Shown piece by piece: positions 1 through 7,209 of a DNA stretch of 24,779 nt (position 1 is the first letter of the stretch; each line of letters begins with the position of its first letter). Origin of the DNA: Thiopontia sp964344435 (GTDB lineage Bacteria > Pseudomonadota > Gammaproteobacteria > GCF-002020875); assembly GCA_964344435.1 (NCBI GenBank), contig CAYFNH010000028.1, positions 1-24,779 on the forward strand. The letters run 5' to 3'. A model generated the notes under the pieces. It saw only the letters and a list, made by a program, of their open reading frames with translations, searched no databases and was not told the origin of the DNA. A program made the translations under genes and the position numbers.

Positions 1-585
1 TCAATAGAGCTGACGTCCTGAAATCGCATGCCCCAGGGTGCCACTGTCCACATATTCCAGCTCCCCGCCCAGCGGAACCCCATGAGCGATACGAGTGGTT
101 TTGATCCCCCGGGCGCGGGCCATCTCGCTGATGTAATGTGCAGTGGCCTCCCCCTCAACTGTAGGGTTGGTAGCCAGAATCACCTCCTCGACCTCACCTG
201 ATGCCAACCGCTGTTGAAGCAGGTCAAGACCAATCTCCTCTGGACCAATCCCATCCAATGGTGAAAGGTGCCCCATCAACACAAAATAACGCCCCTGGTA
301 ACTGGCAGACTGCTCCAGTGCAACCACATCCATCGGACTCTCCACGATACAGAGTAGCGCATCATCCCGTTTCGGATTGGCGCACTGCGGGCAGAGTGTG
401 GTCTCGCTCAGGGTGCGGCACTGTTGACAGTGCCCAACCTTCTCCATTGCCAGTGCAAGGGTACGTGCCATGTGGCTTCCTCCCTCACGGTTGCGCTCGA
501 GCAGGTAGTAGGCCATGCGTTGAGCCGATTTGGGGCCGACCCCCGGCAGGCAGCGCAGAGCATCGATCAACTCATCAATCAGCAT
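1..585 (-). CDS. recR: Recombination mediator protein RecR
   Basis: RecR works with RecF and RecO to load RecA at single-strand gaps in cytoplasmic DNA repair. The 194-residue product has an N-terminal helix-hairpin-helix (about residues 10-28, LPGVGPKSAQRMAYYLL), a four-cysteine zinc module (C53, C56, C65, C68) and a Toprim domain from about residue 78, including the conserved stretches GRYFVLMGHLSPLDGIGP and ATNPTVEGEATA. The C-terminus GRQLY is complete, because the stop codon occupies the first three bases of the window. The chosen ATG overlaps the ybaB stop by one base (TAATG), which suggests translational coupling. The protein is a few residues shorter at the N-terminus than the E. coli protein as I recall it. 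Position in a dnaX-ybaB-recR operon is the usual gammaproteobacterial arrangement. Confidence 0.97.
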   Translation of the reverse strand: MLIDELIDALRCLPGVGPKSAQRMAYYLLERNREGGSHMARTLALAMEKVGHCQQCRTLSETTLCPQCANPKRDDALLCIVESPMDVVALEQSASYQGRYFVLMGHLSPLDGIGPEEIGLDLLQQRLASGEVEEVILATNPTVEGEATAHYISEMARARGIKTTRIAHGVPLGGELEYVDSGTLGHAISGRQLY

Positions 586-908
586 TAGAATGGAAGTTTG
601 ATTCCGGCCGGGAGGTCCAGCCCGGCGGTCATGCCTGACATCTTCTCCTTGTTGTTATCCTCCACCTTGTGGCTGGCATCATTGATAGCCGCAGCAACCA
701 GATCCTCCAGCATCTCCTTGTCATCTTCCAACAGGGAAGGATCAATCTCGACACGACGTACCTCATGTCGTCCGGTCATGGTGATTTTGACCATGCCGGC
801 ACCAGACTGTCCCACCACCTCCATGCGGGCCAGTTCATCCTGCGCCTTTTGCATGTTCTCCTGCATCTTTTGCGCCTGCTTCATCAGGCCACCTAGTCCA
901 CCTTTCAT
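585..908 (-). CDS. ybaB: YbaB/EbfC family nucleoid-associated protein
   Basis: This 107-residue protein belongs to the small DNA-binding YbaB/EbfC family, which forms dimers on DNA and is usually encoded between dnaX and recR. The sequence starts MKGGLGGLMKQAQKMQ, the amphipathic opening helix typical of the family, and contains the conserved central strand region around residues 36-58 (SGAGMVKITMTGRHEVRRVE). It ends in DLPAGIKLPF, a family-typical C-terminus. It lies 18 bases downstream of the dnaX stop and overlaps recR by one base, so all three are probably cotranscribed. Its exact cellular role is unsettled for the family; nucleoid association is the established property. Confidence 0.95.
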   Translation of the reverse strand: MKGGLGGLMKQAQKMQENMQKAQDELARMEVVGQSGAGMVKITMTGRHEVRRVEIDPSLLEDDKEMLEDLVAAAINDASHKVEDNNKEKMSGMTAGLDLPAGIKLPF

Positions 909-926
909 TGCTTACTCCATCTGTTG

Positions 927-2606
927 TCAGGGGGTCTCTGCCGGTTGGATGGAACCCTCTACAATGGAGCCATCAAACGTGGTCAGCAGTGACTGAAAAT
1001 CCTTGTCTTGCCGAATCACCTCCTCGGCATTGGCGCGTGCCTGATCGGCACGCTGTTCGGCACGCTCCGCCGGAGTGTCCAACTGATGCTCACTGGCCAC
1101 CTCGATCCGCAGGGTGATGGTGCTTCCAACATACGTGGAAAGAGCATCTGCGATCTGTTTCTCACAACGGGGATTGAGCAGTCCATCGCTCTTTTTCGCA
1201 ATCTCCAGATGTACCGTTGAACCGGAGTGTTCCTTCAAGCGACAGTGTTGTGCCAGCTGTTTCGCCAGTCCTCCCAATCCAAGTGCCGCCACACAGCGCT
1301 CCCAATCCTGTGAATTGAGTGGTTGATTTGCTGCAGTACCCGGTGAAGGTGATGTGGCTGACCCCGTATCGGGTGCAGCTTGCTCAACGCTTGTGTTACG
1401 TGGCTGTGGCTGTGGTGAAGCGGTTTGGGTTTCGAGCAGTGCCCGTGCCTGGCTGGCAGGTGAATGGGGTGGTTGTGCAGCGGATTGAGCAGGTCTTGTC
1501 GAGGGAACAGCGCTTGCAGCGCTGGCCGGCTTGAAGGCGAGCATGCGCAGCAACAGCATCTCCAGTCCACTGCGTGGTGTTGCCGCCAGCGGCAGGTCTC
1601 TGCGGCCGGTCAATGCGATCTGATAATAGAGCTGCAGATCCTCTGCCGAGATCTGCTCGGCCAGCGTGACCCACTCCGGATCGATATTGCGCTCCTGCGC
1701 GATCCCCGCCACCATCTGCACCAGCGCCAGGTTGTGCAGCTGTGCAATCAACTCCACCAGTACTGCGCTGAAATCGGCCGCCTGTTCCGCCAACTGTGCC
1801 ACCTGTTGCAGCAGTTCAGTAGCATCCTCATCCACCAGAGCCTGAACAATGGCCTGTAGTTGCCGCTGCTCAATGGTGCCAAGCATGGTGGCAACCTCTT
1901 CACTGCGTAATGTGCCTCCACCAAAGGCGATGGCCTGATCCAGCAGGCTGAGTGCATCCCGCATACTCCCCTCGGCTGCCCGCGCAATCGGCATGAGTGC
2001 GTTGCCCTCACATTCGATCGACTCACGTGTCAGCAGCTGTTCAAGATAGCTTTCTATCATCTGCTGCGGAATCTGTTTCAGATTGAACTGCAGACAGCGT
2101 GAGCGGATGGTCACCGGCAGCTTCTGTGGGTCGGTGGTAGCTAGCAAAAACTTGACATGCGGGGGGGGTTCCTCCAGCGTCTTCAACAGAGCATTGAAGC
2201 TGTGGTTGGAGAACATGTGCACCTCATCAATCAGGTAGACCTTGTAGCGCCCCTTGGTCGGCATGTACTGGACATTGTCGAGCAGTTCACGGGTCTCATC
2301 CACCTTGGTGCGGGAGGCGGCATCGACCTCGATCAGGTCTACAAAACGCCCCTCATCAATCTCACGACAGGTATTGCACTCCCCGCACGGGGTAGCGGTA
2401 ACACCACCGGTTTCACAGTTGAGCGACTTGGCAAAGATGCGGGCGATGGTGGTCTTGCCCACCCCGCGGGTTCCGGTAAAGAGATAGGCGTGGTGCAGCT
2501 GGTCCCGATCCAGCGCATTGATCAGCGCCTTGAGCACATGCTCCTGCCCCACCATCTCGCTAAAATTGCGAGGGCGCCATTTACGAGCTAATACTTGGTA
2601 GGACAT
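927..2606 (-). CDS. dnaX: DNA polymerase III subunit tau (DnaX)
   Basis: DnaX is the AAA+ subunit of the clamp loader of the replicative DNA polymerase. In the 559-residue product the AAA+ module is clear: Walker A GTRGVGKT at about 45-52, a zinc module with C64, C74, C77 and C80, and Walker B in LIDEVHM. After domain III (to about residue 370) comes a Pro/Ala/Gln/Ser-rich linker, then a C-terminal domain that in tau binds DnaB and the polymerase core. A run of five A (GCG AAA AAG) occurs late in the C-terminal domain, but this is not the usual position or length of the E. coli gamma frameshift site, so I see no good case for a gamma product. The SRP RNA gene lies upstream. No strong Shine-Dalgarno precedes the ATG. 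Confidence 0.97.
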   Translation of the reverse strand: MSYQVLARKWRPRNFSEMVGQEHVLKALINALDRDQLHHAYLFTGTRGVGKTTIARIFAKSLNCETGGVTATPCGECNTCREIDEGRFVDLIEVDAASRTKVDETRELLDNVQYMPTKGRYKVYLIDEVHMFSNHSFNALLKTLEEPPPHVKFLLATTDPQKLPVTIRSRCLQFNLKQIPQQMIESYLEQLLTRESIECEGNALMPIARAAEGSMRDALSLLDQAIAFGGGTLRSEEVATMLGTIEQRQLQAIVQALVDEDATELLQQVAQLAEQAADFSAVLVELIAQLHNLALVQMVAGIAQERNIDPEWVTLAEQISAEDLQLYYQIALTGRRDLPLAATPRSGLEMLLLRMLAFKPASAASAVPSTRPAQSAAQPPHSPASQARALLETQTASPQPQPRNTSVEQAAPDTGSATSPSPGTAANQPLNSQDWERCVAALGLGGLAKQLAQHCRLKEHSGSTVHLEIAKKSDGLLNPRCEKQIADALSTYVGSTITLRIEVASEHQLDTPAERAEQRADQARANAEEVIRQDKDFQSLLTTFDGSIVEGSIQPAETP

Positions 2607-2629
2607 GTACAGTTACTTAATAATTTGGT

Positions 2630-2740
2630 CATTCAGATTGTGTCTGAATGGTTCCAGTGCAAGGCAGAAAATGTGAGTTTACAACTGTAAATGACCATTT
2701 TCCAACGCAGCAATGGGGCCATTCAGGCGTGAGATGAATG
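2630..2740. repeat. Cluster of short inverted repeats between ffs and dnaX
   Basis: The 146-bp gap between the SRP RNA and dnaX holds three inverted repeats. The first (2630-2650) pairs CATTCAGA with TCTGAATG across a 5-base loop. The second (2678-2691) is TTTACA-AC-TGTAAA. The third (2720-2740) pairs CATTCA with TGAATG across 9 bases. The first and third share the CATTCA/TGAATG arm sequence. None is followed by a T-run on the minus strand, so they do not look like intrinsic terminators. They could be processing signals for the SRP RNA 3' end, or operators for a dnaX promoter; neither is shown. Confidence 0.5.
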
Positions 2741-2752
2741 ATCAAATTGGGT

Positions 2753-2864
2753 GGTCGACCGCACCAGCCACACCCCGGCACATGAGTCTGCTGCTGCCGC
2801 TGCTCCCTTCCGGGCCTGACGGGGTTCACAACATATCATTGCGAGGGGACCAATACGGTCGACC
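2753..2864 (-). ncRNA. ffs: Signal recognition particle RNA, 4.5S small bacterial type
   Basis: The minus strand contains the conserved SRP RNA apical domain: GTCAGGCCCGGAAGGGAGCA followed by a GCAGC segment, which gives the GGAA tetraloop and the symmetric and asymmetric internal loops bound by Ffh. The two ends carry matching GGTCGACC sequences (2857-2864 as the 5' end, 2753-2760 as the 3' end) that are self-complementary and close the long hairpin. Upstream and downstream arms (TTGGTCCCC with GGGGTGTGGC, for example) pair further. The length of about 112 nt matches the Escherichia coli type, with no Alu domain. Exact mature ends are inferred from the closing stem. Placement directly upstream of dnaX is common in gammaproteobacteria. 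I could not identify a convincing promoter. Confidence 0.95.
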
Positions 2865-2973
2865 ATAAAATGAACGGCTATATGATACCAAAAGCGTCTA
2901 CCGTTGAATCAGTTTTTATGGAGATTCGGAGGATCGGATTGCTATTGGGGTAAAACGCAACCAAACTAATTCC

Positions 2974-3004
2974 TTGACCTTTTTGTATATTTTGAGAATA
3001 TACA
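2974..3004 (+). promoter_or_regulatory. Putative brnTA promoter and operator palindrome
   Basis: A -35-like TTGACC (2974-2979) precedes a perfect 8-bp inverted repeat: TGTATATT (2984-2991), loop TTGAG, AATATACA (2997-3004). It ends three bases before the brnT ATG. AT-rich -10 candidates lie in the right arm (AATATA with a 17-bp spacer, or TATACA with 19). BrnA is a ribbon-helix-helix antitoxin, and this class represses its own operon, so the palindrome is the natural operator candidate. If the -10 is correct the mRNA would be nearly leaderless. Operator function is inferred. Confidence 0.55.
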
Positions 3005-3007
3005 TAT

Positions 3008-3304
3008 ATGATTGCCTTTGAAACTGTAAAAGGATTCCAGTGGGATGCTGGAAACAGCAGAAAAAGCGAAGATAAACATGGTGTCACGCAGGCGGAAGCA
3101 GAACAGGTTTTCTCCAATCAACCACTACTATTGGCTTTTGATATTGCTCACAGCAGTACCGAACAACGTATACAAGCGATGGGAAAGACGAATGCAGGAC
3201 GGTTGCTGCATGTGACATTTACCATCCGTGGTGATCTAGTGAGAGTTATATCGGCGCGACCAATGCACAAGAAGGAGCGGGCGAAATATGAAAAAAATAC
3301 CTGA
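3008..3304 (+). CDS. brnT: BrnT family toxin (type II toxin-antitoxin)
   Basis: BrnT toxins (formerly DUF497) are small RelE-like ribonucleases that inhibit translation and are neutralised by BrnA. The 98-residue product has the family pattern: an FQWD-type opening (GFQWDAGNSRKSEDKHGVT, residues about 9-27), the AEQVFSNQPLLLAFD segment, a central IQAMGKTNAGRLLHVTF strand and the C-terminal RVISARPMHKKERAKYE helix with basic residues. The ATG follows an operator-like palindrome and has only a weak ribosome binding site. brnA overlaps its 3' end. This gene and brnA are the only plus-strand genes in the window and look more A/T-rich than their neighbours, which suggests acquisition as a mobile cassette. 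Confidence 0.9.
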   Translation: MIAFETVKGFQWDAGNSRKSEDKHGVTQAEAEQVFSNQPLLLAFDIAHSSTEQRIQAMGKTNAGRLLHVTFTIRGDLVRVISARPMHKKERAKYEKNT

Positions 3305-3542
3305 TTTCAATACTGAACAAGAAGAGCGCGATTTTTGGGAGAATCATGATTCAACTGAGTTCGTCGATTGGGATAACGCAAAACTCGCAGTATTTCCAAA
3401 CTTGAAGCCCACGACAAAGCCGATCTCGTTGAGACTTCCGGAAGGAATGTTGGCCGCAATCAAGGCAGAGGCAAACAAGCGTGACGTACCTTACCAGTCA
3501 CTAATCAAAATCTGGTTATCTGAGAGGCTAGAGACCGCTTAG
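3288..3542 (+). CDS. brnA: BrnA family antitoxin
   Basis: This 84-residue protein is the expected partner of BrnT. The N-terminal half (IPDFNTEQEERDFWENHDST) is the acidic, toxin-wrapping segment typical of the CopG/BrnA antitoxin family. The C-terminal half (from about residue 44, ISLRLPEGMLAAIKAEANKR) is a ribbon-helix-helix DNA-binding fold. It overlaps brnT by 17 bases and has an AAGGAG ribosome binding site (3272-3277) inside the toxin gene, ten bases before its ATG, so antitoxin translation is coupled to the toxin but independently initiated. It probably represses the operon through the palindrome at 2984-3004. Toxin-first order is standard for brnTA. Confidence 0.9.
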   Translation: MKKIPDFNTEQEERDFWENHDSTEFVDWDNAKLAVFPNLKPTTKPISLRLPEGMLAAIKAEANKRDVPYQSLIKIWLSERLETA

Positions 3543-3652
3543 GGACTCCCTCGGTTCAGAGTCCGTTGTATGGTTGGGGCTAATACTGGAAGCGGCCCAG
3601 GAGGCTGTCTGCGGGCCAGGATATACTTGAGCACATCACTGGCTGGTCACCA

Positions 3653-3925
3653 TTACTTTTGAAATTCCCGATAGGGGTGCTTTCGTGCCCAGGCCAGCTT
3701 CTCTTCTCGGCTCAACTTTTTCAGTTTGGGCTCGGCAATGGATGCGCTGCTACGGTTCTCGAACGGCTCCACCCCGAGAATACGCAGAGGCGGGTTGATA
3801 CGGGTAAAGCGAGCCCCCTTCCCCTGCCGGTGTTGCGCAAAGCGCCGTTCTACCTGATTGGTAATGCCGCCATAGAGATAGCCATTTTCACACTCCAACA
3901 GATAGAGGTACCAGGTCTGCTTCAC
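3653..3925 (-). CDS. GIY-YIG nuclease superfamily protein (YhbQ/UPF0213-like)
   Basis: The 90-residue protein is a stand-alone GIY-YIG domain: the first motif is WYLYLL (residues 5-10), the second is YGGIT (18-22) in place of the more usual YTGIT or YIG, followed by R27, H32 and E65 at the positions expected for the catalytic Arg, His and Glu. Members of this family are small putative nucleases whose biological role is poorly defined. The start codon is GTG, and it directly abuts the der stop codon with no intervening base, so translation is probably coupled to der. Only about 110 bp separate its stop from the convergent brnA gene. I cannot say whether it is active. Confidence 0.85.
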   Translation of the reverse strand: MKQTWYLYLLECENGYLYGGITNQVERRFAQHRQGKGARFTRINPPLRILGVEPFENRSSASIAEPKLKKLSREEKLAWARKHPYREFQK

Positions 3926-5332
3926 TTATCTGCGGTTGGTAAACTTTTTCAGCCGTTCACGCTTCTTCAGCTGCCGATCCGTCAATTTGTTCTTGCGTCC
4001 GGCATAGGGGTTCTTGCTGGTCCTGAACTCCAGTCGTATCGGGGTCCCCTGAAGCCTGAAAGCGGTACGAAACTGGTTGATCAGATAACGGCGATAGGCA
4101 TTGGGTACCGAATCGAGTTGATTGCCGTGAATCACGATACGGGGTGGATTCTGTCCACCCTGGTGGGCATAGCGCATCTTGATACGGTGGCCATGTACCA
4201 GTGGTGGCGGGTGTGCCTGAATACTCTCCTCCAGTACCCGAGTCAGCTCTGAGCTCTTCATGTCTTTGCGGGCGGCACGATAGGCACGATTGACCGAGGC
4301 AAAGAGGTCACGAATACCACTGCCATGCAGTGCGGAGATGGTGTGGGTAGTGGCATAGTCGATAAAGTGGAGGCGTCGCTCCAGCTCATCGAGGTTACGC
4401 TTGCGCTCATCTGCCGCCATACCATCCCATTTATTGAAGCCGATCACCAACGCCCGCCCGGAGTCAATCACCATCCCCAGCAGGGTGGCATCCTGGTCGG
4501 TCATCCCCTCTCGTGCATCCATCACCATAACTACCACATTGGCCTGCTCGATGGCCTGAAATGCCTTGATCACACTAAACTTCTCGACCGTATCATGCAC
4601 CTTGCCACGACGCCGCACTCCTGCGGTGTCGATCAGCTTGTAGCTACGCCCATTCTCCTCGAACGGCACCTCGATACTGTCTCGGGTGGTGCCGGGCATG
4701 TCATAGGCCAGTACCCGATCCTCACCAATAAGACGGTTGATCAGGGTGGATTTACCGACATTGGGGCGCCCCACAACGGCGACCCGAATATCCCGGTTCT
4801 CCTCTTCTGATTCGGGATCCTCTTCGGGAAATGGCTCCAGCACCACCTCCATCAGTGCTGCAATACGGTGGTTGTGGGCTGCTGAAATGGCCAGTGGTTG
4901 GCCCAGTCCGATGGCGTAAAATTCGGCACTGGCGATATCCTCATCCAACCCTTCGGTCTTGTTGACGACCAGATGAATCGGTTTGTCGAGTTGACGCAAG
5001 CGTTGTGCAATCTGTTCATCCGCAGCGGTGAGACCACCCCGGCCATCCACGATAAACAGAACCACGTCCGCCTCTTCAATCGCAACCCAGACCTGCTCTT
5101 CCATCAGGGTTTCGATCCCCTGTGGATCATCACTGAGTCCACCGGTATCGATCAACATATAGGGACGATTGCCCTGCTCACTACCCAGATTGAAAGAGGC
5201 CAACCCATATTGGCGATCCCGGGTAAGACCGGGAAGGTCGGCCACCAGTGCATCACGGGTCCCCGTGAGCCGATTGAAGAGGGTGGATTTTCCCACATTG
5301 GGACGCCCCACCAGGGCTACGACCGGGAGCAT
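3926..5332 (-). CDS. der: Ribosome biogenesis GTPase Der (EngA)
   Basis: Der is an essential tandem GTPase that acts in 50S ribosomal subunit maturation. The 468-residue protein has two GTPase domains with identical P-loops GRPNVGKST at residues 9-17 and 188-196, separated by the acidic linker EEDPESEEENRD (about 170-181). Switch-region motifs are LTRDRQYG in domain 1 and PGTTRDS in domain 2; the G4 motif is NKTE in domain 1, where Asp would be usual, and NKWD in domain 2. A C-terminal KH-like domain ends in the basic tail RQLKKRERLKKFTNRR. The ATG overlaps the bamB stop by one base (TAATG). The bamB-der linkage is widespread in gammaproteobacteria. Confidence 0.98.
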   Translation of the reverse strand: MLPVVALVGRPNVGKSTLFNRLTGTRDALVADLPGLTRDRQYGLASFNLGSEQGNRPYMLIDTGGLSDDPQGIETLMEEQVWVAIEEADVVLFIVDGRGGLTAADEQIAQRLRQLDKPIHLVVNKTEGLDEDIASAEFYAIGLGQPLAISAAHNHRIAALMEVVLEPFPEEDPESEEENRDIRVAVVGRPNVGKSTLINRLIGEDRVLAYDMPGTTRDSIEVPFEENGRSYKLIDTAGVRRRGKVHDTVEKFSVIKAFQAIEQANVVVMVMDAREGMTDQDATLLGMVIDSGRALVIGFNKWDGMAADERKRNLDELERRLHFIDYATTHTISALHGSGIRDLFASVNRAYRAARKDMKSSELTRVLEESIQAHPPPLVHGHRIKMRYAHQGGQNPPRIVIHGNQLDSVPNAYRRYLINQFRTAFRLQGTPIRLEFRTSKNPYAGRKNKLTDRQLKKRERLKKFTNRR

Positions 5333-6498
5333 TACCGGGTAACCAGTGAGAGGCGGCCACTCTTGCTATAGCTGACAACCCCCTCGCCATAGTCGAGTGC
5401 AGGGACGGCAAACCCGGCTGAGTCAAGTTGCATACGACCGGCAAAACGGCCATCCTCTACCGCCAGCCAGTGCAGGTAGCCTTCACCATCCCCCACCACA
5501 ACATAACGACCATCCGCCAAGGGTGGTGAGGGAGCACGATTGAGCAGACCATCCTGCTTCCACAGGGCACTACCATCCTGTCGATCAAAGGCCCAGACAG
5601 CCCCCTCCTGATCAGATACAAACAGATATTTAGCCTGGATCGCAGGTGTCATCAAGCTGCTCAGTTGTCGCTTCCACAACAGCTCTCCACTCTCTGCATT
5701 CAAGGCGACCAGGTTTCCCTGAAAGCCAACCACATAGAGGGTGTCACCGACGATCACCGGATTTGCATCAATATCCACCATGCGCTCGATCTCGGTACGC
5801 CCGCGAGGGGTAGTGACCGGTTTGATCCACTGCTCGCGTCCATCCTCCAGCGAGAGCGCGACCACCTCGCCACTATCGAGCCCCGCATAGACTTTGTCAG
5901 CAGTCACCAAAGGAGCGCTGGTTCCTCGCAGGGTCAACACCGGAACCTCTCGTTCGTACTGCCACAACTGTTTGCCTTCCGTACGCTCCAGTGCGGTCAA
6001 CTTTCCATCCGCAGTACGCACCACAACCCGCCCGGAAGCGGCTGCTGCCGGAGCCAGAATTTCACTCAGCAGGTTGACCGACCAGCGTTCACTACCGTTA
6101 TTGCGATCCAGTGCCAACAATTTCCCCGACTCGGTACCTACATAGAGGTTCTCCTCATCGACTGCCACACCACTCATGATGTGTTCACTCAGAGTAACAC
6201 TCCACAACGACTCTCCACCGGGGAGCGAGACGGCCTTGACCTCCCCCTCGAACTCAGCCACATAGAGACGGCTGTTGTCGATGGCGGGTTGCAGTCTGCT
6301 AGCGACACCACCACTGCCCTCGCCTACCCCCTGGCTCCATAGCTCCAGCGGTGCCACCTCAGCCTGGTATGACTGCAATTTCGCCATTTTCGGGCCACTC
6401 TCGCCCATCCAGCCATCAACGGTATCAGTTACCGTTGAGCAGCCCCCAAGCAGCAACAGCATGGAAAGGGCAGAGAGGTGTGGAAGAACTCTCGGCAT
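5332..6498 (-). CDS. bamB: Outer membrane protein assembly factor BamB (lipoprotein)
   Basis: BamB is the beta-propeller lipoprotein of the BAM complex, which inserts beta-barrel proteins into the outer membrane from the periplasmic face. The N-terminus is a lipoprotein signal peptide with lipobox LLGGC and lipidated Cys20. The remainder (388 residues in total) is made of repeated PQQ-like blades with motifs such as YVGTESGKLLALDRNNGSERW and YAGLDSGEVVALSLEDG. Length is normal for the family. One-base TAATG overlaps connect it to yfgM upstream and der downstream, so yfgM-bamB-der is probably translated as a coupled series. No anomalies were seen. Confidence 0.97.
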   Translation of the reverse strand: MPRVLPHLSALSMLLLLGGCSTVTDTVDGWMGESGPKMAKLQSYQAEVAPLELWSQGVGEGSGGVASRLQPAIDNSRLYVAEFEGEVKAVSLPGGESLWSVTLSEHIMSGVAVDEENLYVGTESGKLLALDRNNGSERWSVNLLSEILAPAAAASGRVVVRTADGKLTALERTEGKQLWQYEREVPVLTLRGTSAPLVTADKVYAGLDSGEVVALSLEDGREQWIKPVTTPRGRTEIERMVDIDANPVIVGDTLYVVGFQGNLVALNAESGELLWKRQLSSLMTPAIQAKYLFVSDQEGAVWAFDRQDGSALWKQDGLLNRAPSPPLADGRYVVVGDGEGYLHWLAVEDGRFAGRMQLDSAGFAVPALDYGEGVVSYSKSGRLSLVTR

Positions 6499-7127
6499 TA
6501 TGGTGTGACCTCGGCTAGCTTGATCTCCAGCAGTTCACGGCGATCATCACTACCATCCATCCTGGCCAGTGCCTCTGCATAGGCGAGTTGAGCACCATCC
6601 TGATCGCCCTGCTTGCCAAGTATATCCCCCTTCACCTCCGCCACATGGGAGCTGTAGATTGAGTGCTCCAGCTGTTTCAGCTGAGCAAGGGCCTGAGCGG
6701 TATCGCCCTCATTGAGGTAGCTGCGGGCAAGCCCGAGCCGGGCCAACTGGCGTGGTGACTCAAAGTCACTGTGTTCCAGCACCCACTGGAAATGTACCCG
6801 GGCAGCTGCGCCATCATTTTGCGTGACCTTCATCGCGGCCAGCCCAAGGGCGCCATTGGCGGCATAGATGGTGGATGGATACTGATCAAGCAGCTGATCT
6901 CCGATGGTGGCAGCCTTTTCATTGTCGTTCTGAATGAGTGCCCCCTGCATCTGCTCGAAATACTGCGAGGCCGCCATCCCCTGACTGTCGATATAGTTAT
7001 TCCACCCCTTCCAACCCATCAGTAACGCCAGCCCAACGGAAATACCGATGATCAGTGAAGTACCGTTTTCACTCCACCAGCGCTTGATCTGCTCAATTTC
7101 GTCCTGATCGGTTGTATTGACTTCCAT
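6498..7127 (-). CDS. yfgM: YfgM family tetratricopeptide-like membrane protein
   Basis: YfgM is an inner-membrane ancillary protein of the Sec translocon that works with PpiD on proteins released into the periplasm. The 209-residue product has a short cytoplasmic N-terminus, one transmembrane helix at about residues 23-41 and a periplasmic TPR-like helical region with the segment LGLARSYLNEGDTAQALAQL. I chose the ATG at 7127 because AGGTGA lies eight bases upstream; an in-frame GTG four codons earlier (7139) has no good ribosome binding site. The N-terminal sequence then reads MEVNTTDQDEIEQIKRWW, like other family members. It sits between hisS and bamB, the usual place. Confidence 0.92.
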   Translation of the reverse strand: MEVNTTDQDEIEQIKRWWSENGTSLIIGISVGLALLMGWKGWNNYIDSQGMAASQYFEQMQGALIQNDNEKAATIGDQLLDQYPSTIYAANGALGLAAMKVTQNDGAAARVHFQWVLEHSDFESPRQLARLGLARSYLNEGDTAQALAQLKQLEHSIYSSHVAEVKGDILGKQGDQDGAQLAYAEALARMDGSDDRRELLEIKLAEVTP

Positions 7128-7209
7128 CTCTTGAATCACCTGTTACTAAATAATGGTTACTGTTACTACGGAGCCACGATAGTGGCTGCCCTGTACTGAA
7201 AAAACGGGC

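Noticed and set aside
1160..1220. Possible programmed frameshift in dnaX giving a gamma subunit (five A run, GCG AAA AAG).
   Set aside because: Only five A, not the six-A slippery heptamer, and it lies late in the C-terminal domain rather than after domain III. No stimulatory hairpin was evident.
2865..2973. A defined sigma-70 promoter for the SRP RNA on the minus strand.
   Set aside because: Several AT-rich hexamers (TATCAT, CATATA) exist, but none pairs with a good -35 at normal spacing.
3543..3652. Terminator for brnTA: inverted repeat GGACTC / GAGTCC (3543-3548 with 3559-3564).
   Set aside because: Only a 6-bp stem with a 10-base loop and no T-run. The rest of the 110-bp convergent gap shows nothing I can support.
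5665..6342. 225-codon plus-strand frame opposite bamB.
   Set aside because: Shadow of bamB; low-complexity translation with no family match that I recognise.
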